A DNA stretch of 64,000 nt from CAZKAP01 sp964552195 (GCA_964552195.1 CAZKFM010000004.1:62001-126000); one strand, 5' to 3'. Numbered from the stretch's first letter, positions 43,954-52,765 are shown. Numbers and translations: made by a program. Notes: generated by a model from the letters alone, not told the origin.

Positions 43954-44865
43954 TTAAAGTTCGTGGCCTTGTATGGATTCTTCGAAGTCGAGTTCGTACC
44001 AGGTTCCGTTTTCGTCGGATCCCCGGCGAAGAACTCCCTTAAGCTGACGGGTTATCTTGTCGATAAGGCGCAGTCCGAGGCTGGTTGAGGTGGAGAGGCG
44101 TACCGCAGGTCCCTCATCGGTTGCTGACATGGCCTCATTAGTTCCAAGGCCGACGCCATTGTCGCTCATGAAAAGTCGGTAATTTCCCTCTTCGGGACTG
44201 CTCAGTACGATGCGTATCAGACCTTCTTCCTTATCGGTGAATGCGTATTTCAGGGAGTTGGTAATGACTTCGTTGGCCAGTATACCCAGCGGGATTAACG
44301 TATCGGCGTTGAGGTGTATGCCCTGCGTATCAATCTGTAAATCAACCCGTGCACTGTCTTCTCCCCTGAATGATCTCAGCAAATACTGAGCCAGGTCCCG
44401 GAAGTAGGCCTCGGCCGGCAGGCGGGACGTGTAGCGGTCGTTGTGGTAGAGCATTTCGTGAACCATGGCCATACTCTTTACCCGGTGCTGGCTGCTTTTG
44501 ATCAGCTTACCCGCAGAGGGGTCATCGGTACTCCTGTGCTGCAGGTTGAGCAGGCTGCTTACCGTCTGAAGGTTGTTCTTAACCCGATGGTGAACCTCTT
44601 TAAAACAGGTATCCATCCGAGCCGCTTCTTCTTCCATCAGTTCCAGCTTTCGGCTTTTTTCCAGGTATTTCTTCAGGTAGGCGATATTGGCAACCGTAAT
44701 CAGAATAAGCATGATCAGAGATAGCCACAGGCTGACCCTGGAAGCGTCGGTACTCCAGGTGCGGATAACAAACCCAGCAACGACCAGGCATATCAGCGCA
44801 TTTGCGGCCAGAAGCAGTCGGACCTGCCTGAGTGTATCCCTGTACGTAGCTGTTGCCTGAGACAT
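43954..44865 (-). CDS. Membrane sensor histidine kinase, HisKA_2 type
   Basis: A 303-residue kinase with two membrane segments at about 18-35 and 45-65 and almost no sensor loop between them. The HisKA_2 phosphoacceptor motif EVHHRVKNNLQ is at 90-100. The ATPase domain has the N box (NEVITNSLKYAF), the G1 box (DNGVGLG) and a closing LGLRLIDKI. No response regulator is adjacent, so it is an orphan here. It starts 15 bases after the secA stop and is probably cotranscribed with secA. Its signal is unknown. Confidence 0.87.
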   Translation of the reverse strand: MSQATATYRDTLRQVRLLLAANALICLVVAGFVIRTWSTDASRVSLWLSLIMLILITVANIAYLKKYLEKSRKLELMEEEAARMDTCFKEVHHRVKNNLQTVSSLLNLQHRSTDDPSAGKLIKSSQHRVKSMAMVHEMLYHNDRYTSRLPAEAYFRDLAQYLLRSFRGEDSARVDLQIDTQGIHLNADTLIPLGILANEVITNSLKYAFTDKEEGLIRIVLSSPEEGNYRLFMSDNGVGLGTNEAMSATDEGPAVRLSTSTSLGLRLIDKITRQLKGVLRRGSDENGTWYELDFEESIQGHEL

Positions 44866-44880
44866 CCGTTCAATTTGCTT

Positions 44881-47800
44881 TTAAGCCTCTTCCTGCAGTA
44901 CCCATTCCCCTTTTTCGATTAAAGGTTCGGCCTGTTTGTACTTTAACGTCTTACTCTCACCCGAAAGTACATTTTTTATGGTTACGCGCTCGTTACGGCC
45001 GATTTTTGGCCGGCTCCTGATCACCGTCTTCACTGCGGGCTCTCCCGAACCTGAACTGGCCTGTTCTCCGGCTCTCCGGCTCTGTGCGGCCATTTCATCT
45101 ATATTGGGCAGGGACTCTTTAGAAGTCTTTAATTTCTCTTTGGACCGTTCCATCCGACGTGCTTCGGCCACCGGAACTTCTTCCCTTTGGGGGAGTTCAC
45201 CCTTGAAGAGGAAGGAAATGACCTCCTTATTGACCCGGTCCAGCATGCCCTTGAACAGTTCAAAGGCCTCCAGCTTATAGATGAGTAAGGGGTCTTTCTG
45301 CTCGTGAACCGCCAGCTGAACGGACTGTTTTAGTTCGTCCATTTTGCGCAGGTGGGTCTTCCAGGCGTCGTCGATAATGGCCAGGGTGATATTCTTTTCG
45401 AAATCCGCGAGCAGCTGTTTCCCTTCGGACTGGTATGCCTGTTCCAGGTTGGTAACCACATTAAGCGTCTTGATACCATCGGTAAACGGAATGATGATCC
45501 GCTGATAATTCTGATTGGGATCTTCGTGTATGCTCTTAATCACCCGATAGGCCGTTTCCACCGTACGTTCGTTCTTTCGCGCATAGTAATCCAGGGCCTT
45601 TTCATAAACCTTGTTGGTCAGGTCGTTGAGCGAAATTTTATCGAATTCCTCTTCGCTAACCGGTGAAACGATGGAAAGAAACTTAACCAATTCGAATTCG
45701 AAATTCTTGAAATCGTTGGTCGCCTTGTTGGCATCACAGATACCTTCTGCCAGATCGTACAGCATATTGGCGATGTCCACCTTTAGTCTCTCCCCCTGAA
45801 GGGCGTGCCTCCTGCGCTTGTAAACAACTTCCCGCTGAGCGTTCATCACGTCGTCGTATTCCAAAAGGCGCTTTCGAATACCGAAGTTGTTCTCCTCCAC
45901 TTTCTTCTGAGCCCTTTCAATGGACTTGGTCATCATGGAGTGCTGTATAACCTCGCCATCTTCGAGCCCCATGCGGTCCATCACCTTGGCTACCCGTTCC
46001 GAGCCGAACAGGCGCATCAGATTGTCCTCCAGGGAAACATAGAACTGAGAGCTACCCGGATCCCCCTGGCGACCTGATCGGCCACGAAGCTGCCGGTCCA
46101 CCCTACGCGAATCATGGCGCTCGGTTCCAATGATGGCCAGTCCTCCGGCTTCCTTAACTTCCGTGGTTAGCTTGATGTCGGTACCTCGTCCGGCCATATT
46201 GGTAGCGATGGTTACCACACCCGCTATACCGGCTTCGGCTACGATATCGGCTTCTTTTTTGTGCAGCTTGGCGTTGAGTACGTTGTGCGGGATTTTCTGA
46301 ACCTGAAGCAGCTTGGAGAGCAGCTCGGAGATCTCTACCGAGGTTGTTCCGATAAGAACGGGCCGTCCGGCCTTGGAAAGGGAAACCACCTCCTGTATGA
46401 TAGCGTTGTACTTTTCCCTTTTGGTCTTGTAGATAAGATCTTCCTTGTCGTCCCGGGCTATGGGTCTGTTAGTGGGTATCTCTACCACGTCGAGCTTGTA
46501 GATTTCCCAGAATTCCCCGGCCTCGGTTACTGCCGTACCCGTCATACCCGAAAGCTTGCGATACATGCGGAAGTAATTCTGCAGGGTGATGGTCGCGAAG
46601 GTCTGCGTCAGGGCCTCTATTTTTACGCTTTCCTTGGCCTCTATGGCTTGATGCAGTCCATCCGAATAGCGGCGGCCGTCCATGATTCGACCGGTCTGTT
46701 CATCTACAATCAGCACTTTGTTATCAATGACCACGTATTCCACATCCTTCTCGAACAGGGTGTACGCCTTGAGTAGCTGGGTCATGGTGTGGATGCGCTC
46801 GCTCTTCACCGCGAAATCGGAGAAGAGTGCTTCCTTCTTCTCCGCTTCTTCCTCCAGCGACAGCCCTTCATTTTCTATGCGAGCGATTTCCATTCCGATG
46901 TCGGGCAGGATAAAGAACTCGGGATCGTTATCGGCTGATATGGTCTCCACGCCTCTGTCGGTCAGCTCGATCTGATTGTTTTTTTCGTCTATGGTGAACA
47001 GCAGTTCAGCATCCACTTTGGGCATTTCGCGGTTGTTGTCCTGCATGTAGAAATTCTCGGTCTTCTGCAGCAGCTGCTTGATTCCTTCCTCACTCAGGAA
47101 TTTGATCAGAGCCTTATTCTTGGGCAGGCCACGGTATACCCGGAGCAGCAGGAAACCGCCCTCTTTGAGATCCCCTTCAGCTATTTTTTTCTTGGCCTGG
47201 GCCAGAGTGTTGGTCAGATACTGCCGCTGTCGCTGAACCAGATCGGCCACCCGGGGCTTGAGTTCATTAAACTCATGGCGGTCTCCTTCGGGGACAGGAC
47301 CCGAGATGATCAGCGGTGTACGGGCATCATCTATCAGAACGGAATCGACCTCATCGACTATGGCATAGTGATGTGGCCTTTGAACCAGATCCGAAGGTAT
47401 ATGGGCCATATTGTCCCTGAGGTAGTCGAAGCCAAACTCATTATTCGTACCATAGGTAATGTCGGAAAGATAGGCGTTGCGCCTGCCTTCGGAGTGCGGG
47501 GGGTACAAATCAATGCAGTCCACGGTGAGACCGTGAAACTCAAACAGGGGTGCCATCCAGGCACTGTCTCTTTTCGCGAGGTAGTCGTTTACCGTTACCA
47601 GGTGGGCTCCTTTGCCAGCCAGAGCATTCAAATACAGGGGCAGAGTAGCGACCAGTGTTTTTCCTTCACCCGTCTGCATCTCGGCAATTTTCCCCTGGTG
47701 CAGGACAATGCCGCCTATCAGCTGCACATCATAATGGATCATGTCCCAAACTACCGGTTTTCCAGCTGCGTCCCAGCTGTTGCTCCAAACCGCTTTCTCT

Positions 47801-48252
47801 TCTTCCAGGGTCACATAGGTCTTGGTTGCCGATAGCCTTCTGTCGTAATCCCGAGCGGTTACATGCAGGCTGGTATTATGGGCGAATCTTCGGGCCGTTT
47901 CCTTAACTACGGCAAAAGCCTCCGGCAAGATATCATTAAGGGCCTTTTCCTCGGCTTCGTATTCCTTGTCCTTAAGCTGATCGATTTCATTGTAAATGGC
48001 CTCTTTTCGGTCGATATCATCGATTTCATTAGCCTCTTTTTTTAGAGCCGCTATACCGGACTGGGCTTCGGCACGGGCCTCCTGTATGCGCTCTTTAAAG
48101 GAAAATGTAACCTCCCTCAATTCGTCATTGGAAAGCTCTTTCAGGCGATCCCCGTGCGAGAGTATCTGTTCGACCAGGGGTCGGACAGCTTTGATGTCTT
48201 TTTCGGATTTATCTCCGACAAAGACTTTTAATACGGAATTCAGTAAACTCAT
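44881..48252 (-). CDS. secA: Preprotein translocase ATPase SecA
   Basis: Drives Sec-dependent export through SecYEG. The nucleotide-binding domain has MQTGEGKTL (Walker A) and IVDEVDSVLIDDARTPLIISG (core: VDEVDSVLIDDARTP). The second ATPase half has the GRGTDIKLT and QLRGRSGRQGDPGSS motifs. At 1123 residues it is longer than the E. coli form because of insertions common in Bacteroidota SecA. The C-terminus ends in GEWVLQEEA with no Cys-rich zinc motif, so the usual SecB/lipid-binding zinc tail is missing. Confidence 0.97.
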   Translation of the reverse strand: MSLLNSVLKVFVGDKSEKDIKAVRPLVEQILSHGDRLKELSNDELREVTFSFKERIQEARAEAQSGIAALKKEANEIDDIDRKEAIYNEIDQLKDKEYEAEEKALNDILPEAFAVVKETARRFAHNTSLHVTARDYDRRLSATKTYVTLEEEKAVWSNSWDAAGKPVVWDMIHYDVQLIGGIVLHQGKIAEMQTGEGKTLVATLPLYLNALAGKGAHLVTVNDYLAKRDSAWMAPLFEFHGLTVDCIDLYPPHSEGRRNAYLSDITYGTNNEFGFDYLRDNMAHIPSDLVQRPHHYAIVDEVDSVLIDDARTPLIISGPVPEGDRHEFNELKPRVADLVQRQRQYLTNTLAQAKKKIAEGDLKEGGFLLLRVYRGLPKNKALIKFLSEEGIKQLLQKTENFYMQDNNREMPKVDAELLFTIDEKNNQIELTDRGVETISADNDPEFFILPDIGMEIARIENEGLSLEEEAEKKEALFSDFAVKSERIHTMTQLLKAYTLFEKDVEYVVIDNKVLIVDEQTGRIMDGRRYSDGLHQAIEAKESVKIEALTQTFATITLQNYFRMYRKLSGMTGTAVTEAGEFWEIYKLDVVEIPTNRPIARDDKEDLIYKTKREKYNAIIQEVVSLSKAGRPVLIGTTSVEISELLSKLLQVQKIPHNVLNAKLHKKEADIVAEAGIAGVVTIATNMAGRGTDIKLTTEVKEAGGLAIIGTERHDSRRVDRQLRGRSGRQGDPGSSQFYVSLEDNLMRLFGSERVAKVMDRMGLEDGEVIQHSMMTKSIERAQKKVEENNFGIRKRLLEYDDVMNAQREVVYKRRRHALQGERLKVDIANMLYDLAEGICDANKATNDFKNFEFELVKFLSIVSPVSEEEFDKISLNDLTNKVYEKALDYYARKNERTVETAYRVIKSIHEDPNQNYQRIIIPFTDGIKTLNVVTNLEQAYQSEGKQLLADFEKNITLAIIDDAWKTHLRKMDELKQSVQLAVHEQKDPLLIYKLEAFELFKGMLDRVNKEVISFLFKGELPQREEVPVAEARRMERSKEKLKTSKESLPNIDEMAAQSRRAGEQASSGSGEPAVKTVIRSRPKIGRNERVTIKNVLSGESKTLKYKQAEPLIEKGEWVLQEEA

Positions 48253-48310
48253 TCGGTGGGTACAATAGTTTCGTGAGTAGTCAATTACACCTGTGGTAAT
48301 TGGGGGTAAA

Positions 48311-48340
48311 ATTAAATAAAAAAAGCCTCTTGGGAGGCTT
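48311..48340 (-). terminator. Intrinsic terminator of the DUF2795 gene
   Basis: AAGCCTC (48323-48329) pairs with GAGGCTT (48334-48340) around a 4-base loop, and read leftward it runs into a T-rich tract (complement of 48311-48324). It separates the DUF2795 gene from secA. Confidence 0.8.
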
Positions 48341-48363
48341 GTAGTATTGACGCGGGACGGGGA

Positions 48364-48588
48364 TCAGTACTCGTCTTCGTTCCAGAGGTAATCCTCTTCT
48401 GTGGGGTAGTCAGGCCAGATTTCCTCTATGGATTCGTAGATTTCTCCTCCTTCTTCTTCCATCGACTGCAGGTTCTCGACCACTTCAAGGGGGGCGCCAG
48501 TTCGTATGGCATAATCGATGAGCTCGTCTTTGGTTGCCGGCCATGGAGCATCGCTTAAATACGACGCCAGTTCAAGAGTCCAGTACAT
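48364..48588 (-). CDS. DUF2795-family small protein
   Basis: A 74-residue acidic soluble protein. MYWTLELASYLSDAPWPATKDELIDYAIRTGAPLEVVENLQ (core: DAPWPATKDELIDYA) matches the DUF2795 fold, a small helical domain in Bacteroidota. A -7 element precedes it and a terminator follows it, so it is a stand-alone unit. Its function is unknown. Confidence 0.85.
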   Translation of the reverse strand: MYWTLELASYLSDAPWPATKDELIDYAIRTGAPLEVVENLQSMEEEGGEIYESIEEIWPDYPTEEDYLWNEDEY

Positions 48589-48614
48589 AGCAGCAATAGG
48601 GTTTTAAATTTTTG

Positions 48615-48622
48615 CAAAAATA
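48615..48622 (-). promoter_or_regulatory. -7 promoter element for the DUF2795 gene
   Basis: The complement reads TATTTTTG, an exact match, 26 bases before the ATG. Confidence 0.5.
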
Positions 48623-48711
48623 ATCTTTGGCATGACCCTGTCAAGTCTTTTATGCTTTTTTTATCACACCTTATTGCCTAACGAAGCAAAAGCCGTTCTA
48701 TTGAGTGATTT

Positions 48712-49257
48712 TCAGGGTTTCCATGGAATTTCCTTGCCCCCGTTTTCCTGACACAGCAGGCGGCCCAGGACAAAGAAAAAGTCGGATAGGCGATTGATCC
48801 AGCTAAGTATGCCCTTTTCCACTCCTTCTCTTTGATGCAGCAGGGAAATACTCCTTTCTGCCCGGCGACCCACGGTACGGCAAACATGGCAATGGGACAC
48901 CAGGGGGTGTCCCCCGGGAAGTACGAAATTGGTCAGTTCGGGCAATGTTTGGTTCATGCGGTCGATTTCCTGTTCGAGGAAAGCCACCTCTTTATCCCAT
49001 GCTATTTCGATGCGCAGCAGGGAACGCTTTTCCTCCTCGGTAGCGAGCAGGGCACTTACGGAAAATATCTGACGCTGAATGCGATACAGTGTTTCCAGAT
49101 GAGTCTTCCCCGGTTCGGCGTCCACCAGCTGACCTATAAAGGCATTGAGCTCGTCCAATTCGCCATAGCAAACCAGCCTCAGGTGGTGCTTGTCGACCCG
49201 TGTCCCTCCGAACAGCCCGGAAGTGGCATCATCGCCGGTTTTGGTATAAATCTTCAT
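48712..49257 (-). CDS. Cob(I)alamin adenosyltransferase, PduO type
   Basis: Transfers adenosyl from ATP to cob(I)alamin to make coenzyme B12. The ATP-binding N-terminus reads MKIYTKTGDDATSGLFGGTRVDK (core: TKTGDDATSGLFGG), and the C-terminal helices carry CHVCRTVGRRAERS and YINRLSD-like WINRLSDFFFVLGR. The 181 residues match the PduO single-domain form. With MeaB in the same window it points to a working methylmalonyl-CoA mutase elsewhere in the genome. Confidence 0.93.
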   Translation of the reverse strand: MKIYTKTGDDATSGLFGGTRVDKHHLRLVCYGELDELNAFIGQLVDAEPGKTHLETLYRIQRQIFSVSALLATEEEKRSLLRIEIAWDKEVAFLEQEIDRMNQTLPELTNFVLPGGHPLVSHCHVCRTVGRRAERSISLLHQREGVEKGILSWINRLSDFFFVLGRLLCQENGGKEIPWKP

Positions 49258-49277
49258 AAGGGGTTGTTTCCGCGGGC

Positions 49278-49285
49278 CAAAGGTA
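49278..49285 (-). promoter_or_regulatory. -7 promoter element for the adenosyltransferase gene
   Basis: The complement reads TACCTTTG, an exact match, 20 bases before the ATG. Confidence 0.5.
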
Positions 49286-49334
49286 GCCCATTGGCAATAA
49301 ATAGCCGGTTCCCCAGAGGCGCATCACGTGATAA

Positions 49335-49481
49335 TCAATCGGTATTTCGCCGCCGGTTTTCCATGAACTTGCGCTCTCTCCGCCGTTTGTTTCTCCTTCG
49401 GTTCTGAAAGAGCGTAAGCAGGTAGATAATCATCAAAACGGCGAGTACGTACCACAGCGTGTTCTGTCCCGTGAAATCCAT
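49335..49481 (-). CDS. 48-residue membrane peptide with very basic tail
   Basis: A short frame beginning with ATG 4 bases after the stop of the methyltransferase-like gene. One membrane span (LWYVLAVLMIIYLLTLF, about 9-25) is followed by an Arg/Lys-rich tail (NRRRNKRRRERKFMENRRR). The positive-inside rule puts the tail in the cytoplasm. Tight spacing puts it third in the operon DUF4105, methyltransferase-like, this gene. No family is recognised. The basic tail could bind RNA or acidic lipid, but this is only a possibility. Confidence 0.6.
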   Translation of the reverse strand: MDFTGQNTLWYVLAVLMIIYLLTLFQNRRRNKRRRERKFMENRRRNTD

Positions 49482-49485
49482 AGGT

Positions 49486-49971
49486 TTATAGTTTTAGTCG
49501 AATCCGAAACCTCTCGCGATGCTGACCCCGGCGCGGAATAAGGACTGCTCCCCAAAAAAAGTCCAGGCCCACTTCGGCTGGTGAAAGTTCGAACAGTTCA
49601 ATCAACGCCCTCAGCTGCTCGCGGTTCGCGTAGGGCCGGTGTATAAAAAGTACGCAATTTTTGTCTAGTGTGTCCAGAAGTCGCACCGCCTCGGTAGGCG
49701 AAGGGTATACCACGAGATCCCCAAATCCCCAAGGTGCAGTCTTACTGGGCGTATATTCCGCAAAGCTCCAATTCAGATCTTTTATGGTTTTTATGCCAGG
49801 GCACCCCAGGTAACTGGCTATTCGCCTTGCCAGCCTTTCCTTTTCGAAACCGTGGAAGCGGGGCCTGCGATATACGGCATCCGTCAGCAATCCGTAAACG
49901 AATGGGGAATGAACCCCGTATTCCGTTCTGGCCGAGAGCTGAAAACGGATATATTGCCAGAATTCAAACAT
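49486..49971 (-). CDS. Short methyltransferase-like protein lacking the SAM-binding core
   Basis: A 161-residue protein. Its first 35 residues (FWQYIRFQLSARTEYGVHSP) and last 25 (GLDFFWGAVLIPRRGQ) resemble the two ends of a Flavobacteriaceae class I methyltransferase family that normally has about 240 residues. The glycine-rich SAM-binding strand (ELGTSLG-like) and its flanks appear to be missing. Start ATG at 49971 overlaps the DUF4105 stop as TAATG. The frame is intact and in a tight operon, so it is probably expressed; whether it still binds SAM is doubtful. The comparison is from memory of the family. Confidence 0.6.
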   Translation of the reverse strand: MFEFWQYIRFQLSARTEYGVHSPFVYGLLTDAVYRRPRFHGFEKERLARRIASYLGCPGIKTIKDLNWSFAEYTPSKTAPWGFGDLVVYPSPTEAVRLLDTLDKNCVLFIHRPYANREQLRALIELFELSPAEVGLDFFWGAVLIPRRGQHRERFRIRLKL

Positions 49972-51155
49972 TAATGCATGTATTCTTCGACCCGGTAATA
50001 GCGGAAGAGCAGATAGGCATAGCGAACCAACAACATGAGGAAAACGGGTATGAGTACCAGCGAGAATTCCTGTATCCCAGTGACCCAAAGAACCCCAACC
50101 CCAAAAAGTCCGAGCAGGAGAGCCCAGAGGTAATAGGCTACCCATTCGGCCACGTATTGTCTCTTCCAGAGTGAGATTGCGGCCAGAGCATTGAGTGGAA
50201 ACGCCCAAAGGAGATTGAAGTTTTTGGCACAGGCGTCATGGTCCGTAGCAAACCAAAGCAGGAAGGCAACCAGGCCAACGACCGAGGTGAAACCCAGAAG
50301 AACGGGGTCCAGCCAGCGAACCCGGGACCGGTTAATCATGTCCACGGCAGTGATGGCCACCACCCCCAGGAACAACCAGGAAAAGATCAACAACGGGGAA
50401 AGCAGCAGATTCATGCGTTTATCCTTTTCGGGATAATCCAGGATGCGCCTCTCCCTCTTTACGATGGGCGAACCATTGACTTCCACGTATCGAAGTTGTT
50501 CCATATTGTAGTAAGGGAGGAACATCTGCTCCCTGACATTGGCCTGCCCGTCGACTACCGAACCCAGGGCGAGATCGATTCCCAGGGAATACCAGGTATT
50601 AAAGTGCAGATTTTCGTGTATAAGCTGCCGGAAACTTTTGAGGTATAGCAGGTGATCGTCTTTGAATTCGACTCGTTCCGGAAACAGATCCTCCAGGATG
50701 TCACCGGTTATGGTAGAACAATTTTCAAAAAGATAGTCGTAGAGATAATAGCGGTTTTCGGGACGGTAATTGTTTTCCAGATAGGCAAAAAACGCTTGTA
50801 CCTGCAGAGGATTGAGATCCAGAATCTGTTCCTGAACCCAGCGGTTTTCGTATTGCATGGAGTACAGGAATTGGGGAAAGGGGCGTCGCGAAAGGGCATA
50901 GTACAGTTTGCCCTGAACGAATTTGGCATAGAAATAGGGCTGGTCCACATCGAAAGTTCCGTAATCGTAAACCATGTCCAGGCCAGAGCGGGGATCCTGA
51001 ACCCTAAAGGCTGTGTGACCAAAAGCTGAGTGTAGTTGGGTGCTGGCCCCACAGGTGAGCAGACTGATCTTAGATTGATCGGATAACAGCCTCGTCTGGG
51101 CAGAGAGGCCGGAAACCAGCAGGAGCAGAAGTAGTATTTGGAAAATTCGCTTCAT
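49971..51155 (-). CDS. DUF4105-domain exported membrane protein
   Basis: A 394-residue protein with signal peptide MKRIFQILLLLLLVSGLSAQ. The DUF4105 domain has HSAFGHTAFRVQDP and, about 110 residues later, LYDYLFENCSTITGDIL, whose Cys and His suggest a papain-like hydrolase fold. Four C-terminal membrane helices (about 250-390) end the protein. Substrates are unknown; a lipoprotein or peptidoglycan role has been supposed for relatives. It heads an operon with the methyltransferase-like gene and the small membrane peptide, and is divergent from pssA. Confidence 0.87.
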   Translation of the reverse strand: MKRIFQILLLLLLVSGLSAQTRLLSDQSKISLLTCGASTQLHSAFGHTAFRVQDPRSGLDMVYDYGTFDVDQPYFYAKFVQGKLYYALSRRPFPQFLYSMQYENRWVQEQILDLNPLQVQAFFAYLENNYRPENRYYLYDYLFENCSTITGDILEDLFPERVEFKDDHLLYLKSFRQLIHENLHFNTWYSLGIDLALGSVVDGQANVREQMFLPYYNMEQLRYVEVNGSPIVKRERRILDYPEKDKRMNLLLSPLLIFSWLFLGVVAITAVDMINRSRVRWLDPVLLGFTSVVGLVAFLLWFATDHDACAKNFNLLWAFPLNALAAISLWKRQYVAEWVAYYLWALLLGLFGVGVLWVTGIQEFSLVLIPVFLMLLVRYAYLLFRYYRVEEYMH

Positions 51156-51169
51156 TCAAAAATCAGGTT

Positions 51170-51177
51170 CAAATTTA
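51170..51177 (-). promoter_or_regulatory. -7 promoter element for the DUF4105 operon
   Basis: The complement reads TAAATTTG, an exact match, 14 bases before the ATG. Confidence 0.5.
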
Positions 51178-51219
51178 TGGATGTCAGGGGAGCAACAGTC
51201 GCGATTGCATCAATTACTT

Positions 51220-51246
51220 GGGGTAATTTTATGTTAAATTTACCCC
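51220..51246. promoter_or_regulatory. Inverted repeat abutting the pssA start codon
   Basis: GGGGTAA (51220-51226) and TTACCCC (51240-51246) are a perfect 7-base inverted repeat. The right arm ends at the base before the pssA ATG, and a near-consensus -7 element (TAAATTTA, 51235-51242) lies across it. A bound repressor or hairpin here could block transcription or initiation. Confidence 0.4.
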
Positions 51247-52008
51247 ATGCTGAAGCGCGGAATACCGAATATTCTGACTTTAGGCAACCTGTTTGTAGGT
51301 TGTTTGGCCTTGCTGACCGTAATGGCGGGTGATATCGATCAAGTATGGAAGTTCAGCTGTATTTGCCTGATTCTTGATTTCGCCGATGGTTTTGCTGCAC
51401 GAGTCCTCAAGGTACAAAGCCTTCTGGGTAAGCAGCTGGATTCCCTGGCCGACCTGATCAGTTTCGGTCTGGTACCCTCCATGTTGGTGTTTCAGCTCTG
51501 GAAGGCCGATTTACCTTCGGGAATTGCCCTGACGCATCAGGGCTATGCGCATATCGCATGGCAGGCCGCCAGGCCGGAATATCCGGTACTGGCATTGACG
51601 GCCTTTTTCATAGTACTGGCATCTGCCTTACGCCTTGCCCGATTTAATGTACAGGAAGTGGATCCCGGGTACTTCTCGGGCCTGTCCAGCCCTGCTAATA
51701 CAGCGTTTTGGGTGTTTCTTCCCCTATTTATCCGCGAATATTCGGATTTTCATCAGTTGGTGCCCCTGATGTCCAATACCATCTTTCTCGTACTGACCAC
51801 GGCATTGAGCTCGGCTTTACTGCTGATGCCGGCACGTTTTTGGTCGTTGAAGCGATTACCTGGTTCGTTCGGGGAAGGATGGCCTCTGATTGCCATTGGG
51901 CTTATCGGACTGTTGGGTCTTTCGCTTTACGGCCTGGTTGCCGTTCCCATGCTGGTCCTTATCTACGTACTGATATCCCTGGTTTTTCCACCTCCTGTCA
52001 CCTCCTAA
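51247..52008 (+). CDS. pssA: CDP-diacylglycerol--serine O-phosphatidyltransferase
   Basis: Makes phosphatidylserine, the precursor of phosphatidylethanolamine. The CDP-alcohol phosphotransferase motif is exact: DFADGFAAR, eight residues, then GKQLDSLAD. About eight membrane segments follow in 253 residues, beginning GIPNILTLGNLFVGCLALL. The 3' end shares 4 bases with the stop of the convergent lptB. An inverted repeat directly before the ATG suggests tight control of phospholipid synthesis. Confidence 0.94.
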   Translation: MLKRGIPNILTLGNLFVGCLALLTVMAGDIDQVWKFSCICLILDFADGFAARVLKVQSLLGKQLDSLADLISFGLVPSMLVFQLWKADLPSGIALTHQGYAHIAWQAARPEYPVLALTAFFIVLASALRLARFNVQEVDPGYFSGLSSPANTAFWVFLPLFIREYSDFHQLVPLMSNTIFLVLTTALSSALLLMPARFWSLKRLPGSFGEGWPLIAIGLIGLLGLSLYGLVAVPMLVLIYVLISLVFPPPVTS

Positions 52009-52748
52009 TCGAAATCGAGGCGCTTCTTGCGGAGTTCAAAATTCTGTCCGAGGTATACCTTGCGCACCATTTCGTCGGCGGCCAGTTCTTCCGGAGTGCC
52101 GGCTTTGAGTATGCCCCCTTCGAACATGAGATAGGAGCGTTCGGTGATGGCCAGGGTCTCCTGCACATTGTGGTCGGTGATCAGTATCCCTATGTTTTTA
52201 TTCTTCAGCTGAGCTACGATGCGCTGAATGTCCTCTACGGCAACCGGATCAACTCCGGCAAAGGGTTCGTCCAGAAGAATGAACTTGGGATCTGTGGCCA
52301 GGGCACGAGCGATCTCTGTCCGCCGCCGCTCTCCTCCGGACAGCAGGTCGCCCCGGTTTTTTCGGATATGACCCAGGCCGAACTCCGTGATCAGTTCCTC
52401 CATCTTGACGTGTTGTTCCCGTTTGCTCAGGGTTGTGGTCTGAAGCACGCCCAATATGTTTTCCTCCACACTGAGTTTTCTGAATACCGAGGCCTCCTGA
52501 GCCAGGTAGCCGATTCCATTCTGAGCCCTTTTGTACATGGGAAACTGGGTGATTTCCATGCTGTCCAGATAAATATGGCCGGAATTGGGCTGCACCAGAC
52601 CGACTATCATGTAAAACGAAGTCGTCTTTCCCGCACCGTTGGGCCCCAGCAAACCGACGATTTCCCCCTGATTGACCTCAAGGGAAACGCCCTTCACGAC
52701 CTTTCGTTTGTTGTATATTTTGATGATGTTATCCGCACTGAGCTTCAT
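52005..52748 (-). CDS. lptB: LPS export ABC transporter ATP-binding protein
   Basis: The ATPase of the LptB2FGC complex that pulls LPS out of the inner membrane. MKLSADNIIKIYNKRKVVKGVS opens the domain (core: IYNKRKVVKGVS). Walker A is GPNGAGKTT, the signature LSGGERRRTEIARAL, Walker B FILLDEPFAGVDP, and the switch His is in ILITDHN. The 247 residues match. The ATG at 52748 begins the conserved fold. With kdsD in the same operon direction, this is an LPS locus. Confidence 0.94.
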   Translation of the reverse strand: MKLSADNIIKIYNKRKVVKGVSLEVNQGEIVGLLGPNGAGKTTSFYMIVGLVQPNSGHIYLDSMEITQFPMYKRAQNGIGYLAQEASVFRKLSVEENILGVLQTTTLSKREQHVKMEELITEFGLGHIRKNRGDLLSGGERRRTEIARALATDPKFILLDEPFAGVDPVAVEDIQRIVAQLKNKNIGILITDHNVQETLAITERSYLMFEGGILKAGTPEELAADEMVRKVYLGQNFELRKKRLDFD

Positions 52749-52765
52749 ACTTCCGCTATTGCAGG

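Noticed and set aside
44600..48045. Frames opposite secA and the histidine kinase
   Set aside because: They are shadows of clear core genes, with no independent motifs or promoters.
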